DNA of 64,000 nucleotides from DASRDR01 sp044867785. GTDB taxonomy: Bacteria > Methylomirabilota > Methylomirabilia > Rokubacteriales > DASRDR01. Within the stretch, counting starts at the first letter, position 1. Every line of letters begins with the position of its first letter. The position numbers and the translations under genes are program-made. Location: the NCBI GenBank assembly GCA_044867785.1, contig JBIOVM010000027.1:11377-75376 (forward strand), in the 5' to 3' direction. The notes under the pieces were generated by a model, which worked only from the letters and a program-made list of their open reading frames with translations, had not been told where the DNA came from and searched no databases. Of this stretch, positions 43,558 through 52,024 are shown in pieces.

Positions 43558-44859
43558 ATGCCCGGATTGACGCGCGCCGACGCCTTCGGTCTGCCGGCCA
43601 CCACGGCGGAGCCCGCCGCGCTCGACCGTTACGACGAGGGCGTGCGGCAGCTGCTCGGCTGGGGCCGCGGCGCCGCCGACGCGTTTCGCGAGGCCGCGGC
43701 GCTCGATCCGAGCCTCGCGCTCGCTCATGCCGGCGCATCGGTCTGCCTGTTCCTCGAGGAGCGGTTCGGGCCGGCCCGGGCGGCGGCGGAGACGGCCCGC
43801 GCCGCCGCCGCGTCCCAGACGCCGCGGGAGCGGAGCCACGTCGAGGCTCTCGCGCTGCTCGTCGGCGGCCGCGTCGGGGACGCCGAGCGGCGGATGGTCG
43901 AGCACCTCGACGCATGGCCCCGAGACGCCGTCGTCCTCCAGCGGCTTTACTTCGTCTGGTTCTGGCAGGGCCGGTTCCCGGAGATCCTCGGGCTCACGAG
44001 CCGGCTGCTGCCCCGATACGGCGACGACTCGTACGTCCTCGGGCTCCACGCGTTCGCCCTCGAGCAGGCGGACCGCTGCCGGGAGGCGATGCAGGCGGCG
44101 GACGCCGCGCTCGCCCGGAACCCCCGGGACGCCTGGGCCGTCCACGCCCTCGCCCACGCGCTCTACGAGATGGCCGCCTTCGATGAGGGCGTGAGCCGCC
44201 TGCCGCCCGCCATCCATCCGTGTCAGCACCTCAACTGGTTCCGAAATCATCTGGTGTGGCACCTGGCGCTGCTTCACTTCTCGCGCGGCGACTACGCGCG
44301 CGCCGTCCGCATGTCGCGCCGGGCATTCGAGCGAACCCCCTCGTCGATCGCCGGTGACTTGCACGACTCCATCTCGCTCCTCTGGCGGCAGGATCTCGTC
44401 GGGCTCCCGGTCGGCGCGGCGCGGTGGGAGCCGCTCGCCGCGATCGCCCGCCAGCGCCTCGACCGGCAGGGGCTCCTCTTCCACGCGGCGCACCTCGGAA
44501 TGGCGCTCGCGGGCGCCGAGGACTGGGCCACCGCCGAGACGCAGCTCGGGATGCTGCGGCAGCGCGCCCCGAAGGATGCGACCGGGCTCGTCGGCGACGT
44601 GCTCGTCCCGCTGGTCGAGGGACTGCAGGCGTTCGCGCGCGGCGAGCACCGGACGGCGATCGACCGGATCGAGCCGCTGGGATCCCGGCTCGTGGAGCTC
44701 GGCGGGAGCCGCGCCCAGCGGGACGTCTTCCACGACACGCTGCTCGAGGCGTGCTTCCGGGCCGGCGACGGCGATCGCGCCGCGCGGCTCCTGGCCGAGC
44801 GCGTCGCCCGTCGCCCGGACCATTACTGGGTCCACCGCAGTCGCATGCCGGCGGCCTAG
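43558..44859 (+). CDS. TTC38-like tetratricopeptide repeat protein
   Basis: 433 aa, all helical with degenerate TPRs along its length (FREAAALDPSLALAHAGASV, CREAMQAADAALARNPRDAW, WAVHALAHALYEMAAFDEGV). HPCQHLNWFRNHLVWHLALL is highly characteristic of the TTC38 family, found in bacteria and animals without an assigned function. It starts 40 nt after the dehydrogenase stop on the same strand. No signal peptide; cytoplasmic. Confidence 0.85.
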   Translation: MPGLTRADAFGLPATTAEPAALDRYDEGVRQLLGWGRGAADAFREAAALDPSLALAHAGASVCLFLEERFGPARAAAETARAAAASQTPRERSHVEALALLVGGRVGDAERRMVEHLDAWPRDAVVLQRLYFVWFWQGRFPEILGLTSRLLPRYGDDSYVLGLHAFALEQADRCREAMQAADAALARNPRDAWAVHALAHALYEMAAFDEGVSRLPPAIHPCQHLNWFRNHLVWHLALLHFSRGDYARAVRMSRRAFERTPSSIAGDLHDSISLLWRQDLVGLPVGAARWEPLAAIARQRLDRQGLLFHAAHLGMALAGAEDWATAETQLGMLRQRAPKDATGLVGDVLVPLVEGLQAFARGEHRTAIDRIEPLGSRLVELGGSRAQRDVFHDTLLEACFRAGDGDRAARLLAERVARRPDHYWVHRSRMPAA

Positions 44860-44873
44860 TCCGAGCCTCATCG

Positions 44874-45100
44874 CACCCCGAGCCCGGCCGGGGCCGATCG
44901 GAGGAACGCCGCACGAGCGGCATCCCGCTCGAAGCCGCGTCCGAGCCGTTCCGGCACGTCGCGCTCGTCGAGCTGACCCGGCGATGCAGTGCCGGAGGCT
45001 CGCCGTGAGCTCCAGCGCAACGGCCAGGAGCTTCTCCAAGTCGTATCGCGGATCAGGTCCGCGACACCTCGGCCGAAGCGGACGATCTCGCCGTGGTTCA
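44874..45100 (-). pseudogene. Possible decayed ORF in a 530-nt gene-poor stretch
   Basis: Between 44860 and 45392 no intact gene is evident. On the minus strand a start-like MNHGEIVRFGRGVADLIRD (from ~45100) continues, after a one-base shift, as YDLEKLLAVALELTASLRH. A final frame reads RDVPERLGRGFERDAARAAF and ends at 44874. The pieces read like one protein with frameshifts, of unknown family. The rest of the stretch, up to the cyclase ribosome site, shows nothing I can name. Confidence 0.25.
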
Positions 45101-45392
45101 TCAGGCTCTCGCCCGGCGCGTACCGGACCCGTCCTGTCTGCCCGTCAGGCTTTGCCCGATGCCCCCCGTCCTTGACGCCGCCCGCGCCGGCCGCGCAGTA
45201 TCGGACTGAGCGGGCCAGGGCCGACTTCGAGTGGCCTGCCCGTTTCGGGGAACGGGAGCAGAGCTCCATGTCGATCGCCCGCGTCCGTCGACACCGGCGA
45301 GCTCCGATCGTGTGCACCCCACGGCCGGGTGCCACGCGTGTGACGTCATGCTGGCCGAGCATCCCTGCAGTGCTGTACGAAGGAGGATCCTG

Positions 45393-46337
45393 ATGCACAC
45401 CAAGTCACGCCCGAAGTCCGTCCGAGCGGTGATCGCGTCCGGAGCGATCGGCCTCCTGATGCTGGCAGGCGCCGGGGTCGCCCGTGCCCAGGCGGTCGGC
45501 GACCAGATCGCCAGCGCGGTCCTGAACGCGGAGGTCGTCGATCTCACCGTGCTCATCTCCGAGCAGCTGCCGGCGCACTGGCCCACGCACGCGCCGTTCC
45601 AGCGCTGGACCTTCAACTGGTTCAAGCCCGTCGCCGGCGCCTACGGCGACAACCTCGCCCAGAGCGTGTTCCCGTACTACGGGCAGCGCTACGTGATCGA
45701 CGAGCACACGGGCACCCAGACGGATTGCCCGGCGCACTTCATTCCGCCCGAGGGCAGCGGCATGCCGTTCGCGGGCCCGACGGGCAAGATGACCTGCGAC
45801 AAGATCTCGCCCTCCCAGTGGATGGGCCCGGCGGTGGTCATCGACGTCCGTGACATCCTCGACAAGGCCGCGAACGGGAAGAGCCCCGTCATCACGCCCA
45901 AGATGGTCCAGGACTGGGAAGCGAAGAACGGGGCGCTGAAGGGGGGCGAGGTCGTGCTCTTCTTCTCGGGATACTCCGACAAGTACTACAAGCCGTTCCC
46001 CGAGGGGAACCGCCTCGCGTTCGACCCCCTCGTCCTCGGCACCACGCCGGGCTGGCCGGCCCCCGCGCCCGAGACGGTGGAGTACCTGCACTCGAAGGGG
46101 ATCAAGCACCTCGGAAGCGACGGCCCCAGCATGGGACCGGTCGAGGGAGGCCAGGCCACCCACGTGGCCGGGCTCAAGCACGGCATGACGTGGGACGAGT
46201 TCCTCACGAATCTCGGCCGGCTGCCCGCCCGCGGCGCCTTCTACATCTCCCTCCATCCGAAGATCGTCGACGCCAGCGGCGGGATGACGCGCGCGATCGC
46301 CCTCAAGACCAAGGGGCAGAAGGGCATCGGCGAGTAG
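45393..46337 (+). CDS. Exported cyclase-family protein (PF04199, kynurenine formamidase-like)
   Basis: 314 aa with a signal peptide (AVIASGAIGLLMLAGAGVAR then AQA). The metal-binding motif HxGTxxDxxxHF is EHTGTQTDCPAHFIPPEG; GPAVVIDVRDI and HLGSDGPSMGPVEGGQATHV supply further conserved residues. Family members hydrolyse formamides or cyclic amides, and the group is often found near aromatic degradation genes. AGGAGG lies 6 nt before the ATG. Periplasmic location is unusual for kynurenine formamidase, so the substrate probably differs. Confidence 0.9.
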   Translation: MHTKSRPKSVRAVIASGAIGLLMLAGAGVARAQAVGDQIASAVLNAEVVDLTVLISEQLPAHWPTHAPFQRWTFNWFKPVAGAYGDNLAQSVFPYYGQRYVIDEHTGTQTDCPAHFIPPEGSGMPFAGPTGKMTCDKISPSQWMGPAVVIDVRDILDKAANGKSPVITPKMVQDWEAKNGALKGGEVVLFFSGYSDKYYKPFPEGNRLAFDPLVLGTTPGWPAPAPETVEYLHSKGIKHLGSDGPSMGPVEGGQATHVAGLKHGMTWDEFLTNLGRLPARGAFYISLHPKIVDASGGMTRAIALKTKGQKGIGE

Positions 46338-46382
46338 CCGCTCGCAGCCGGCCAGGCACCGCCCGCGCCGGGCGACCCGGGC

Positions 46383-46430
46383 GCAGGACGGGGTCCCCTC
46401 GCGTCCCGATCGAGGGCGATCCCGTCCTGC
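46383..46430. terminator. Large hairpin between convergent genes
   Basis: GCAGGACGGG (46383-46392) pairs perfectly with CCCGTCCTGC (46421-46430), and inside it CCCTCG (46396-46401) pairs with CGAGGG (46411-46416). The nested stem lies midway between the convergent cyclase and RidA genes. There is no T-run, so it may be a bidirectional, Rho-assisted or merely structural stop. Confidence 0.5.
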
Positions 46431-46467
46431 CGCTCGGGCGGCGAGGATCGCGGCCGCGCCGGCCGCG

Positions 46468-46911
46468 TCAGCTGCGCCGGGCGATCACGGCGTCGGCGTC
46501 GATCTCGATCAGCGCGTCGGGCCGAACGAAGCCGCTCACCTGGACGAGCGTGCTCGAGGGATAGCGTCCGGGCGTCCAGTACTCGCTCCGGACGCCGTGA
46601 ATCTGCCGGAGCGCGTCGGGATCGATCGCCGCCACGAACACGCGCACCCGGACGATGTCGTCCATCGTGCCCCCCTCGCGCTCGACGAGCTGCCTGATCC
46701 CCTCGAGCACGCCGCGGGTCTGCTCCCGCATGGTCGCGCCCGTGACCTCGCCGTCGGCATCCGTGGACAACCGGCCCGAGACGTACAGCAGCGTGCACTC
46801 GCTGAGATCGACGCGGACCGCGTCGCAGAACACGGCCGGCACCCCCGCCTCCTTGAGGCCGGGGATGCCCCTTCCCCTCTCGGTCGTCAACGACACGTGG
46901 CGCCGTTCCAT
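46468..46911 (-). CDS. RidA-family (YjgF/UK114) protein
   Basis: 147 aa. The C-terminal half has the RidA signature: GGTMDDIVRVRVFVAAIDPD and YPSSTLVQVSGFVRPDALIE then IDADAVIA. RidA-type enzymes hydrolyse reactive enamines and imines to ketones plus ammonia. The ATG at 46911 is preceded by GGAGGGGG. A relatively long N-terminus (ERRHVSLTTERGRGIPGLKE) marks a non-archetypal subgroup. Placement beside the aminobenzoyl-type monooxygenase suggests hydrolysis of an imine made during ring degradation. Confidence 0.9.
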   Translation of the reverse strand: MERRHVSLTTERGRGIPGLKEAGVPAVFCDAVRVDLSECTLLYVSGRLSTDADGEVTGATMREQTRGVLEGIRQLVEREGGTMDDIVRVRVFVAAIDPDALRQIHGVRSEYWTPGRYPSSTLVQVSGFVRPDALIEIDADAVIARRS

Positions 46912-47085
46912 CGAGTCCCCCTCCGCGCGAGTCGTCGGTCGAGGAGCCATCCTATCGCGGCTCCGAGCGGAACCGCGGACCAATCGCCGGACGAACGACC
47001 ACCGCCGCGGGTTCGAAGTTCGCCGCGGCCCGGCTCGCGCCGCGGCCGTCGCCGGATGGCTGATCGTCGGCGGATCGCCAGCGGA

Positions 47086-49335
47086 TCAGCGCAATCGGGG
47101 CGTGTAGCCCTCCACCGAGACATACTGGTCCGGCCAGGGAAGCGCGTAGCCTTGCTCCCGGGCGGCGTGCCGGGTCCAGTAGGGGTCGTAGAGGTGCCCG
47201 CGGGCAAGGACGCAGAGGTCGGCCCGGCCGGCGGCCAGGATGGAGTTCGCGTCGGCGTAGGTCGAGAGGTTCCCGACCGTCATCGTGGCGATCCCGGCCT
47301 CGTGCCGGATCCGGTCGCTGAACGGCGTCTGGTAGAGCCGCCCGTAGACGGGCCGCTGGTCCGGCACCGTCTGGCCCGTCGAGACCGTGACGGCGTCGCA
47401 CTCGTGCGCCCGGAGCAGCGCCGCGATCTCGACCGCGTCGTCGGCCGTCGTCCCGCCGGGCGCCCAGTCCGTCGCGGAGATCTTGACCGAGATCGGCTTG
47501 CCCGCCGGCCAAACGGCGCGCACGGCGTCGAACACCTCGAGCGGGTACCGAAGGCGGCACTCGAGCGAGCCCCCATAGGCGTCCTCCCGCACGTTGGTGA
47601 GCGGCGAGATGAAGCTCGCCAGGAGGTAGCCGTGCGCCATATGGAGCTCGAGCATGTCGAACCCCGCGACTTCGGCCATCTCCGCGGCCCGGACGAACTG
47701 GTCGCGGACCTGGTCCATGTCACCGCGGCTCATCCCCCGCGGCACCTGGCTGTGCGGGAGGTACGGAAGCGGCGACGCGGACAGGAGCGGCCAGTTCCCC
47801 TCCGTCAGCGGCTCGTCGATGCCTTCCCAGAGCCGGCGCGTCGACCCCTTCCGCCCGGCGTGGGCGAGCTGGAGCGCGATGCGCGCGCGGGAGTGCCGGT
47901 GGACGAAGTCCACGATGCGCTTCCAGGCGTCGACGTGCTCGGCCTTGTACATCCCGGTGCAGCCCGGGCTGATCCGCCCTTCTCGGCTCACGTCGGTCAT
48001 CTCCGCCACGACGAGCGCGGCGCCCCCCGCCGCCCGGCTGCCGAGATGGACGAGGTGCCAGTCGTTCGGCGTGCCGTCCTCGGCGGAGTACTGGCACATC
48101 GGGGAGACGACGATCCGGTTCGAGAGCACGAGCTCGCGCAGCCGGAACGGCGTGAACATCGGGGGCGGGGGCGGCGCGGTGACGGGCACGCCGCTCTGGC
48201 GGGCCGCCCGCTCGGCGAACCAGCGGTCGACCGTCTCCACGAAGCGGGGATCCCGGACCTTGAGGTTCTCATGGGTGACGCGAAGGCTCCGCGTGAGGTG
48301 GGTCATCGCGAACTGGATGGGCTCGAGCCGCCGGTAGCGCTCGGTCGTCTCGAACCACTCCAGGCTGACCTGGGCCGCCCGCTGGAGGCTCTCGACCTCG
48401 CGCCGCCGCTCGGCCTCGTAGGCCTCGAGCGCCGCGGGGACTCCGGCGTGGCGCCGGAGCGCCCGGGCGAGCGCGATGGCGTCCTCCATGGCGAGCTTCG
48501 TCCCCGACCCGACCGAGAAGTGCACCGTGTGGGCGGCGTCGCCGACCAGCACGACGTTGTCGTGCGACCAGCGCTCGTTGCGCACGGTCGGGAAGCTTCG
48601 CCAGAGGGACCGGTTCTTCAGGATCCGGTGCCCGCGGAGCTCTTCGGCGAAGAGCCGCTCGGTGAAGGCGATCGTGTCGTCCTCGGTGGCGTCGGCCAGC
48701 CCGGCCCGCCGCCACGTCTCCTCCGTCGTCTCGAGGATGAAGGTCGACAGGTCCGGGGCGTACCGGTAGGCGTGGACCCGCCAGAGGCCGTGGCGATCCT
48801 CCTTGAAGATGAACGTGAACGCCCGATACGCGCACGTCGTGCCGAGCCACACGAACCGGTTCGGCCGCCAGTCGACGTTCGGCCGGAAATGCTCGGCGAG
48901 CCGCCCGCGGACCGTGCTGTTCACGCCGTCCGCCCCCAGGACGAGGTCCGCGTCGGCGTACGGCGAGAGATCGCCGACCTCGACCTGGAACTCGAGCTTG
49001 ACTCCGAGCTGGGCGCACCGCCGCTGCAGGAGGTCGAGGAGCCCTTGTCGGGACATCCCGGCGAAGCCGTGCCCGGCCGAGGTCACCACCGCGCCCCCGA
49101 CGTGGATCTCGATGTCGTCCCAGTGGGCGAACGCGCGGACGATCTCCGCATGGGTCTCGGGATCCGCCTCGGCGAAGTTCTCGAGCGTCGCGTCCGAGAA
49201 CACCACCCCGAAGCCGAAGGTGTCGTCCGGCCGGTTGCGCTCGAGCACGGTCACCTCGTGCGCGGGGTCCGCCCTCTTCATGAGCGCGGCGAAGTAGAGG
49301 CCCGCGGGACCTCCGCCCACGCACACGATCTTCAC
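47086..49335 (-). CDS. Bifunctional flavin monooxygenase/OYE-type reductase (2-aminobenzoyl-CoA or salicylyl-CoA type)
   Basis: 749 aa fusion. Residues 1-~370 are a group A FAD monooxygenase: GGGPAGLYFAALMKR, VLGADGVNSTVRGRLAEHF, VLVGDAAHTVHFSVGSGTKL. Residues ~385-745 are an old-yellow-enzyme barrel: MFTPFRLRELVLSNRIVVSP, LELHMAHGYLLASFISPLTN, VREDAYGGSLECRLRYPLEV. This fusion is known for 2-aminobenzoyl-CoA monooxygenase/reductase of Azoarcus and bifunctional salicylyl-CoA 5-hydroxylase. It hydroxylates, and in the former case reduces, the CoA-bound ring. The GTG at 49335 has GTGGAGG 7 nt upstream. Divergent from an SDR. Confidence 0.93.
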   Translation of the reverse strand: MKIVCVGGGPAGLYFAALMKRADPAHEVTVLERNRPDDTFGFGVVFSDATLENFAEADPETHAEIVRAFAHWDDIEIHVGGAVVTSAGHGFAGMSRQGLLDLLQRRCAQLGVKLEFQVEVGDLSPYADADLVLGADGVNSTVRGRLAEHFRPNVDWRPNRFVWLGTTCAYRAFTFIFKEDRHGLWRVHAYRYAPDLSTFILETTEETWRRAGLADATEDDTIAFTERLFAEELRGHRILKNRSLWRSFPTVRNERWSHDNVVLVGDAAHTVHFSVGSGTKLAMEDAIALARALRRHAGVPAALEAYEAERRREVESLQRAAQVSLEWFETTERYRRLEPIQFAMTHLTRSLRVTHENLKVRDPRFVETVDRWFAERAARQSGVPVTAPPPPPMFTPFRLRELVLSNRIVVSPMCQYSAEDGTPNDWHLVHLGSRAAGGAALVVAEMTDVSREGRISPGCTGMYKAEHVDAWKRIVDFVHRHSRARIALQLAHAGRKGSTRRLWEGIDEPLTEGNWPLLSASPLPYLPHSQVPRGMSRGDMDQVRDQFVRAAEMAEVAGFDMLELHMAHGYLLASFISPLTNVREDAYGGSLECRLRYPLEVFDAVRAVWPAGKPISVKISATDWAPGGTTADDAVEIAALLRAHECDAVTVSTGQTVPDQRPVYGRLYQTPFSDRIRHEAGIATMTVGNLSTYADANSILAAGRADLCVLARGHLYDPYWTRHAAREQGYALPWPDQYVSVEGYTPRLR

Positions 49336-49424
49336 CGAGTGGCCTCCACTGTCGCGACGCCTCGCCGTGCACGGCGATTGTAGGGCGAAAGCGCGCACGC
49401 TCAAACTCCGCGGCGCCCGCTCCG

Positions 49425-49453
49425 TTGACCGTCCCGACGACCCCCCCTATACT
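49425..49453 (+). promoter_or_regulatory. Sigma70-like promoter of the SDR operon, leaderless
   Basis: TTGACC (49425-49430), 17-bp spacer, TATACT (49448-49453), then 7 nt to the GTG at 49461. No ribosome site fits in the gap, so the mRNA should begin at or next to the start codon. This is one of the clearest promoters in the window. Confidence 0.75.
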
Positions 49454-49460
49454 GCGCGCC

Positions 49461-50237
49461 GTGAAGCTCTCGGAGCGGGTCGCTCTCGTGACGGGCGGCG
49501 GCCGGGGGATCGGTCGCGCGATCGCGCTGGCCTTCGCCCGCGAGGGGGCGCACGTCGCGGTGGCGGCGCGCACGGGCGCGGAGCTGGACGCCGTCGCCGC
49601 CGAGATCCGCGGTCTCGGGAAGAAGGCGCTCGCGGTGACCTGCGACGTCGCCGAGCGGGCCGACGTCGACGACGCCGTGCGGCAGGTCGCGGGCGCGCTC
49701 GGCCCGATCGGGATCCTGGTGAACAACGCCGGCATCGCGCGGTCCGCGAAGGTCCTCGACACCGATGACGCCCTCTGGGAGCGGCACCTGCGGGTGAACC
49801 TCACCGGTGCCTTCCTGGCGACCCGGGCCGTGCTGCCCGGCATGCTGGCGGCGGGGTGGGGCCGGATCATCAACGTCGCGTCGAGCGCCGCCCGCCAGGG
49901 ATATCCGTACGTCGCCGCCTACACGGCCTCGAAGCACGGCCTGCTCGGCCTGACCCGGGCGGTGGCCCTCGAGGTCGTGGGCGCGGGCGTCACCGTCAAC
50001 GCGATCTGCCCCGGTTACGTCGCGACCGACCTCACCTGGGGGAGCGCGCGGAACATCCAGGAGCGGACCGGACGGGCCTTCGACGAGGCGGTCCGCTCGC
50101 TCGCCGCCTTCTCGCCGCAGAAGCGCCTGATCGAGCCGGAGGAGGTCGCCGCTCTCGCCGTCCTCCTCGCCAGCGACGAGGCGCGGGGCGTGACGGCGCA
50201 GGCCTGGAACGTGGACGGCGGCCTGATCCAGGCATGA
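49461..50237 (+). CDS. SDR-family oxidoreductase (3-hydroxyacyl-CoA dehydrogenase-like)
   Basis: 258 aa from the GTG at 49461. Cofactor loop TGGGRGIG (11-18), NNAG (88-91), catalytic Ser141/142, Tyr154 and Lys158 in NVASSAARQGYPYVAAYTAS. A long loop before the C-terminus (SARNIQERTGRAFDEAVRSL) and FSPQKRLIEPEEVAALAVLL are typical of SDRs in aromatic-CoA degradation operons. Likely oxidises a hydroxyacyl-CoA intermediate. The enoyl-CoA hydratase gene follows 28 nt later. Confidence 0.92.
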   Translation: MKLSERVALVTGGGRGIGRAIALAFAREGAHVAVAARTGAELDAVAAEIRGLGKKALAVTCDVAERADVDDAVRQVAGALGPIGILVNNAGIARSAKVLDTDDALWERHLRVNLTGAFLATRAVLPGMLAAGWGRIINVASSAARQGYPYVAAYTASKHGLLGLTRAVALEVVGAGVTVNAICPGYVATDLTWGSARNIQERTGRAFDEAVRSLAAFSPQKRLIEPEEVAALAVLLASDEARGVTAQAWNVDGGLIQA

Positions 50238-50265
50238 GCGGGCCGCCACGGGCCGAAGGCCGTCC

Positions 50266-51063
50266 ATGAACGAGTACCGGAGCTTCGACTACCGGGTCGA
50301 CGAGGGCATCGGGACGGTCACCTTCACTCGCCCCGACACGCTGAACTCGCTCACATTCGAGGTCTACGCCGAGCTGGAACGCCTGGCGTGGGCGTGTCAG
50401 TCGGACGACTCCGTCCGCGTTCTGGTGCTCGCCGGCACCGGGAAGGGCTTCTGCTCGGGCGGGGACGTCCACGAGATCATCGGCGAGCTCGGCAAGCGGG
50501 ACGTCAAGGGGATGCTGGAGTTCACGCGGATGACGGGCGCGGTGGTCCGGAACCTGCGCCTCCTCGAGAAACCCGTCGTGGCGTCGATCAACGGCATCGC
50601 GGCGGGCGCGGGGGCGGTGCTGGGGCTCGCCTCGGACTTCCGCGTCATGGCCGACACGGCTCGCTTCGCATTCCTGTTCACGAAGGTCGGTCTGACCGGC
50701 GCCGACATGGGGGCCGCCTTCCTGCTTCCGAAGGTGGTCGGGTTCGGCCGGGCGACGGAGCTCCTCATGCTCGGGGACGCGATCGACGCCGCCACCGCCG
50801 AGCGCTACGGGCTCGCCACGCGGGTCGTGGAAGCGAGCCGGCTCGCCGACGAGACGCGGGCGCTGGCGCGACGGCTCGCCGACGGGCCGGGGCAGGCGCT
50901 CGGGATGACGAAGCGGATGCTCAACAACGAGTGGGGCATGGACCTGGTCTCGGCCATCGAATCGGAAGCGCAGGCGCAGGCGCTCCTCCTCATGGCCGAG
51001 GACCACAAGGAGTTCTACCGGGCGTTCACGGAGAAGCGGCCCCCCCGCTTCACCGGCCGCTGA
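50266..51063 (+). CDS. Enoyl-CoA hydratase/isomerase-family protein
   Basis: 265 aa crotonase fold. The oxyanion-hole segments are LAGTGKGFCSGGDVHEIIGE and INGIAAGAGAVLGLASDFRV. The two glutamates used by hydratases are replaced: the first position is Val (GAGAVLGLA) and the second is Thr (FTKVGLTGADMGAAFLLPKV). The LTGADMGAAFLLP motif is common to a subgroup found with aromatic-CoA monooxygenases, in which Asp may take part. It could be a hydrolase or isomerase rather than a hydratase. Lies between SDR and RidA. Confidence 0.9.
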   Translation: MNEYRSFDYRVDEGIGTVTFTRPDTLNSLTFEVYAELERLAWACQSDDSVRVLVLAGTGKGFCSGGDVHEIIGELGKRDVKGMLEFTRMTGAVVRNLRLLEKPVVASINGIAAGAGAVLGLASDFRVMADTARFAFLFTKVGLTGADMGAAFLLPKVVGFGRATELLMLGDAIDAATAERYGLATRVVEASRLADETRALARRLADGPGQALGMTKRMLNNEWGMDLVSAIESEAQAQALLLMAEDHKEFYRAFTEKRPPRFTGR

Positions 51064-51070
51064 GTCAGCA

Positions 51071-51087
51071 TCGGGGCCTGACCCCGA
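51071..51087. repeat. Isolated REP-like core palindrome
   Basis: TCGGGGCCTGACCCCGA has 6-bp arms and shares the GGGG(C/T)CTGACCCC core with the pair at 14.2 kb, including the same orientation-specific flank ending in ATTTCCG/AATCCG. It lies between the hydratase stop and the RidA ribosome site. Confidence 0.6.
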
Positions 51088-51112
51088 AGCTCGATTTCCG
51101 AGGAGGAAGTGG

Positions 51113-51511
51113 ATGCCGAAGGTGGTGGTGAACCCCGCGTGGCTGCCGAAGCCGTCCGGCTACTCGCACGGGATCGAGGCGCGCGGGCGGCTCCTCTTCG
51201 TCGCCGGCCAGACGGCGCAGGACACCGACGGCCAGATCGCGCCCGTCGGCGACCTGGTCGGCCAGTTCCGCCAGGCCCTGGCCAACGTCGGGGCGATCGT
51301 CGGCGCCCGCGGCGGGACGCTCCGGGACCTCGTGAAGGTGACGTTCTACGTCCTCGACAAGCGCGACTATCGCGCCAAAGCGCGGGAGATCGGGCGCGTC
51401 TACCGCGAGATGATGGAGGGCGCCTGGCCGGCCACGACGCTCGTCGAGGTCCGCGGCCTCTGGGACGACGCCGCCCTGATCGAGATCGACGCGATCGCGG
51501 TGCTCGAGTAG
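51113..51511 (+). CDS. RidA-family (YjgF/UK114) protein
   Basis: 132 aa, canonical RidA length. Contains LLFVAGQTAQDTDGQIAPVG, QFRQALANVGAIVGARGGTL, RDLVKVTFYVLDKRDYRA and a final ALIEIDAIAVLE; the usual C-terminal Arg environment (WPATTLVEVRGL) is present. GAGGAGG is 6 nt before the ATG. This is the second RidA of the locus. RidA-like genes occur in 2-aminobenzoyl-CoA operons, where an imine must be hydrolysed to release ammonia. Confidence 0.92.
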   Translation: MPKVVVNPAWLPKPSGYSHGIEARGRLLFVAGQTAQDTDGQIAPVGDLVGQFRQALANVGAIVGARGGTLRDLVKVTFYVLDKRDYRAKAREIGRVYREMMEGAWPATTLVEVRGLWDDAALIEIDAIAVLE

Positions 51512-51520
51512 GAGGAGACG

Positions 51521-52024
51521 GTGCAGGTCGGGTTCGTCTACCACACGGGCTTCACGGTCAGCGACATCGAGCGGTCGATCGCCTTTTACCGGGACGTCCT
51601 CGGCCTCCGGCTCGTCCGACGCCAGACCGGCACCGCGCCCTACCTGGCCACCGTGACGGGGTTCGAGGGGGTCCGGCTCGAGACCGCGCTGCTCCAGCCC
51701 GCGGACGGCGGCAGCATGCTGGAGCTCCTTCAGTACGTCTCGCACCCGGCGCCGGCGACCGATCGCGCGACCAACCGACCCGGCAACGGGCATCTCTGCT
51801 TCAAGGTCGACGATCTCCGCGGCGCCTGCGCCGAGCTCCGGCGGAAGGGGGTCACCCTCGTCTCGGATCCCGCGGAGATCACCGCGGGCGCGCACGCCGG
51901 CGGCTGGGCGGTCTACCTGCGCGACCCGGACGGGTTCACGGTCGAGCTCTACCAGGGCCCGCCGGCCAGCCCGGTGCCCGCGAGCGGCCCCGCGGCCGCT
52001 GTCGGGAGCCCGAGCCCGAGGTGA
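51521..52024 (+). CDS. VOC (glyoxalase/dioxygenase-superfamily) protein
   Basis: 167 aa. One VOC module pair: HTGFTVSDIERSIAFYRDVL and GNGHLCFKVDDLRGACAELR, ending WAVYLRDPDGFTVELYQGP. Metal ligands are likely H8, E-region LETALLQP, H94-region and final E. Related enzymes are lyases, epimerases and extradiol dioxygenases; the single pair suggests a homodimer. The GTG at 51521 has GGAGGAG 3 nt upstream, 9 nt after the RidA stop. Confidence 0.88.
   Translation: MQVGFVYHTGFTVSDIERSIAFYRDVLGLRLVRRQTGTAPYLATVTGFEGVRLETALLQPADGGSMLELLQYVSHPAPATDRATNRPGNGHLCFKVDDLRGACAELRRKGVTLVSDPAEITAGAHAGGWAVYLRDPDGFTVELYQGPPASPVPASGPAAAVGSPSPR

Noticed and set aside
46597..49383. A 928-codon plus-strand frame
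   Set aside because: Antisense of the monooxygenase/reductase fusion; no domain and strongly biased composition.
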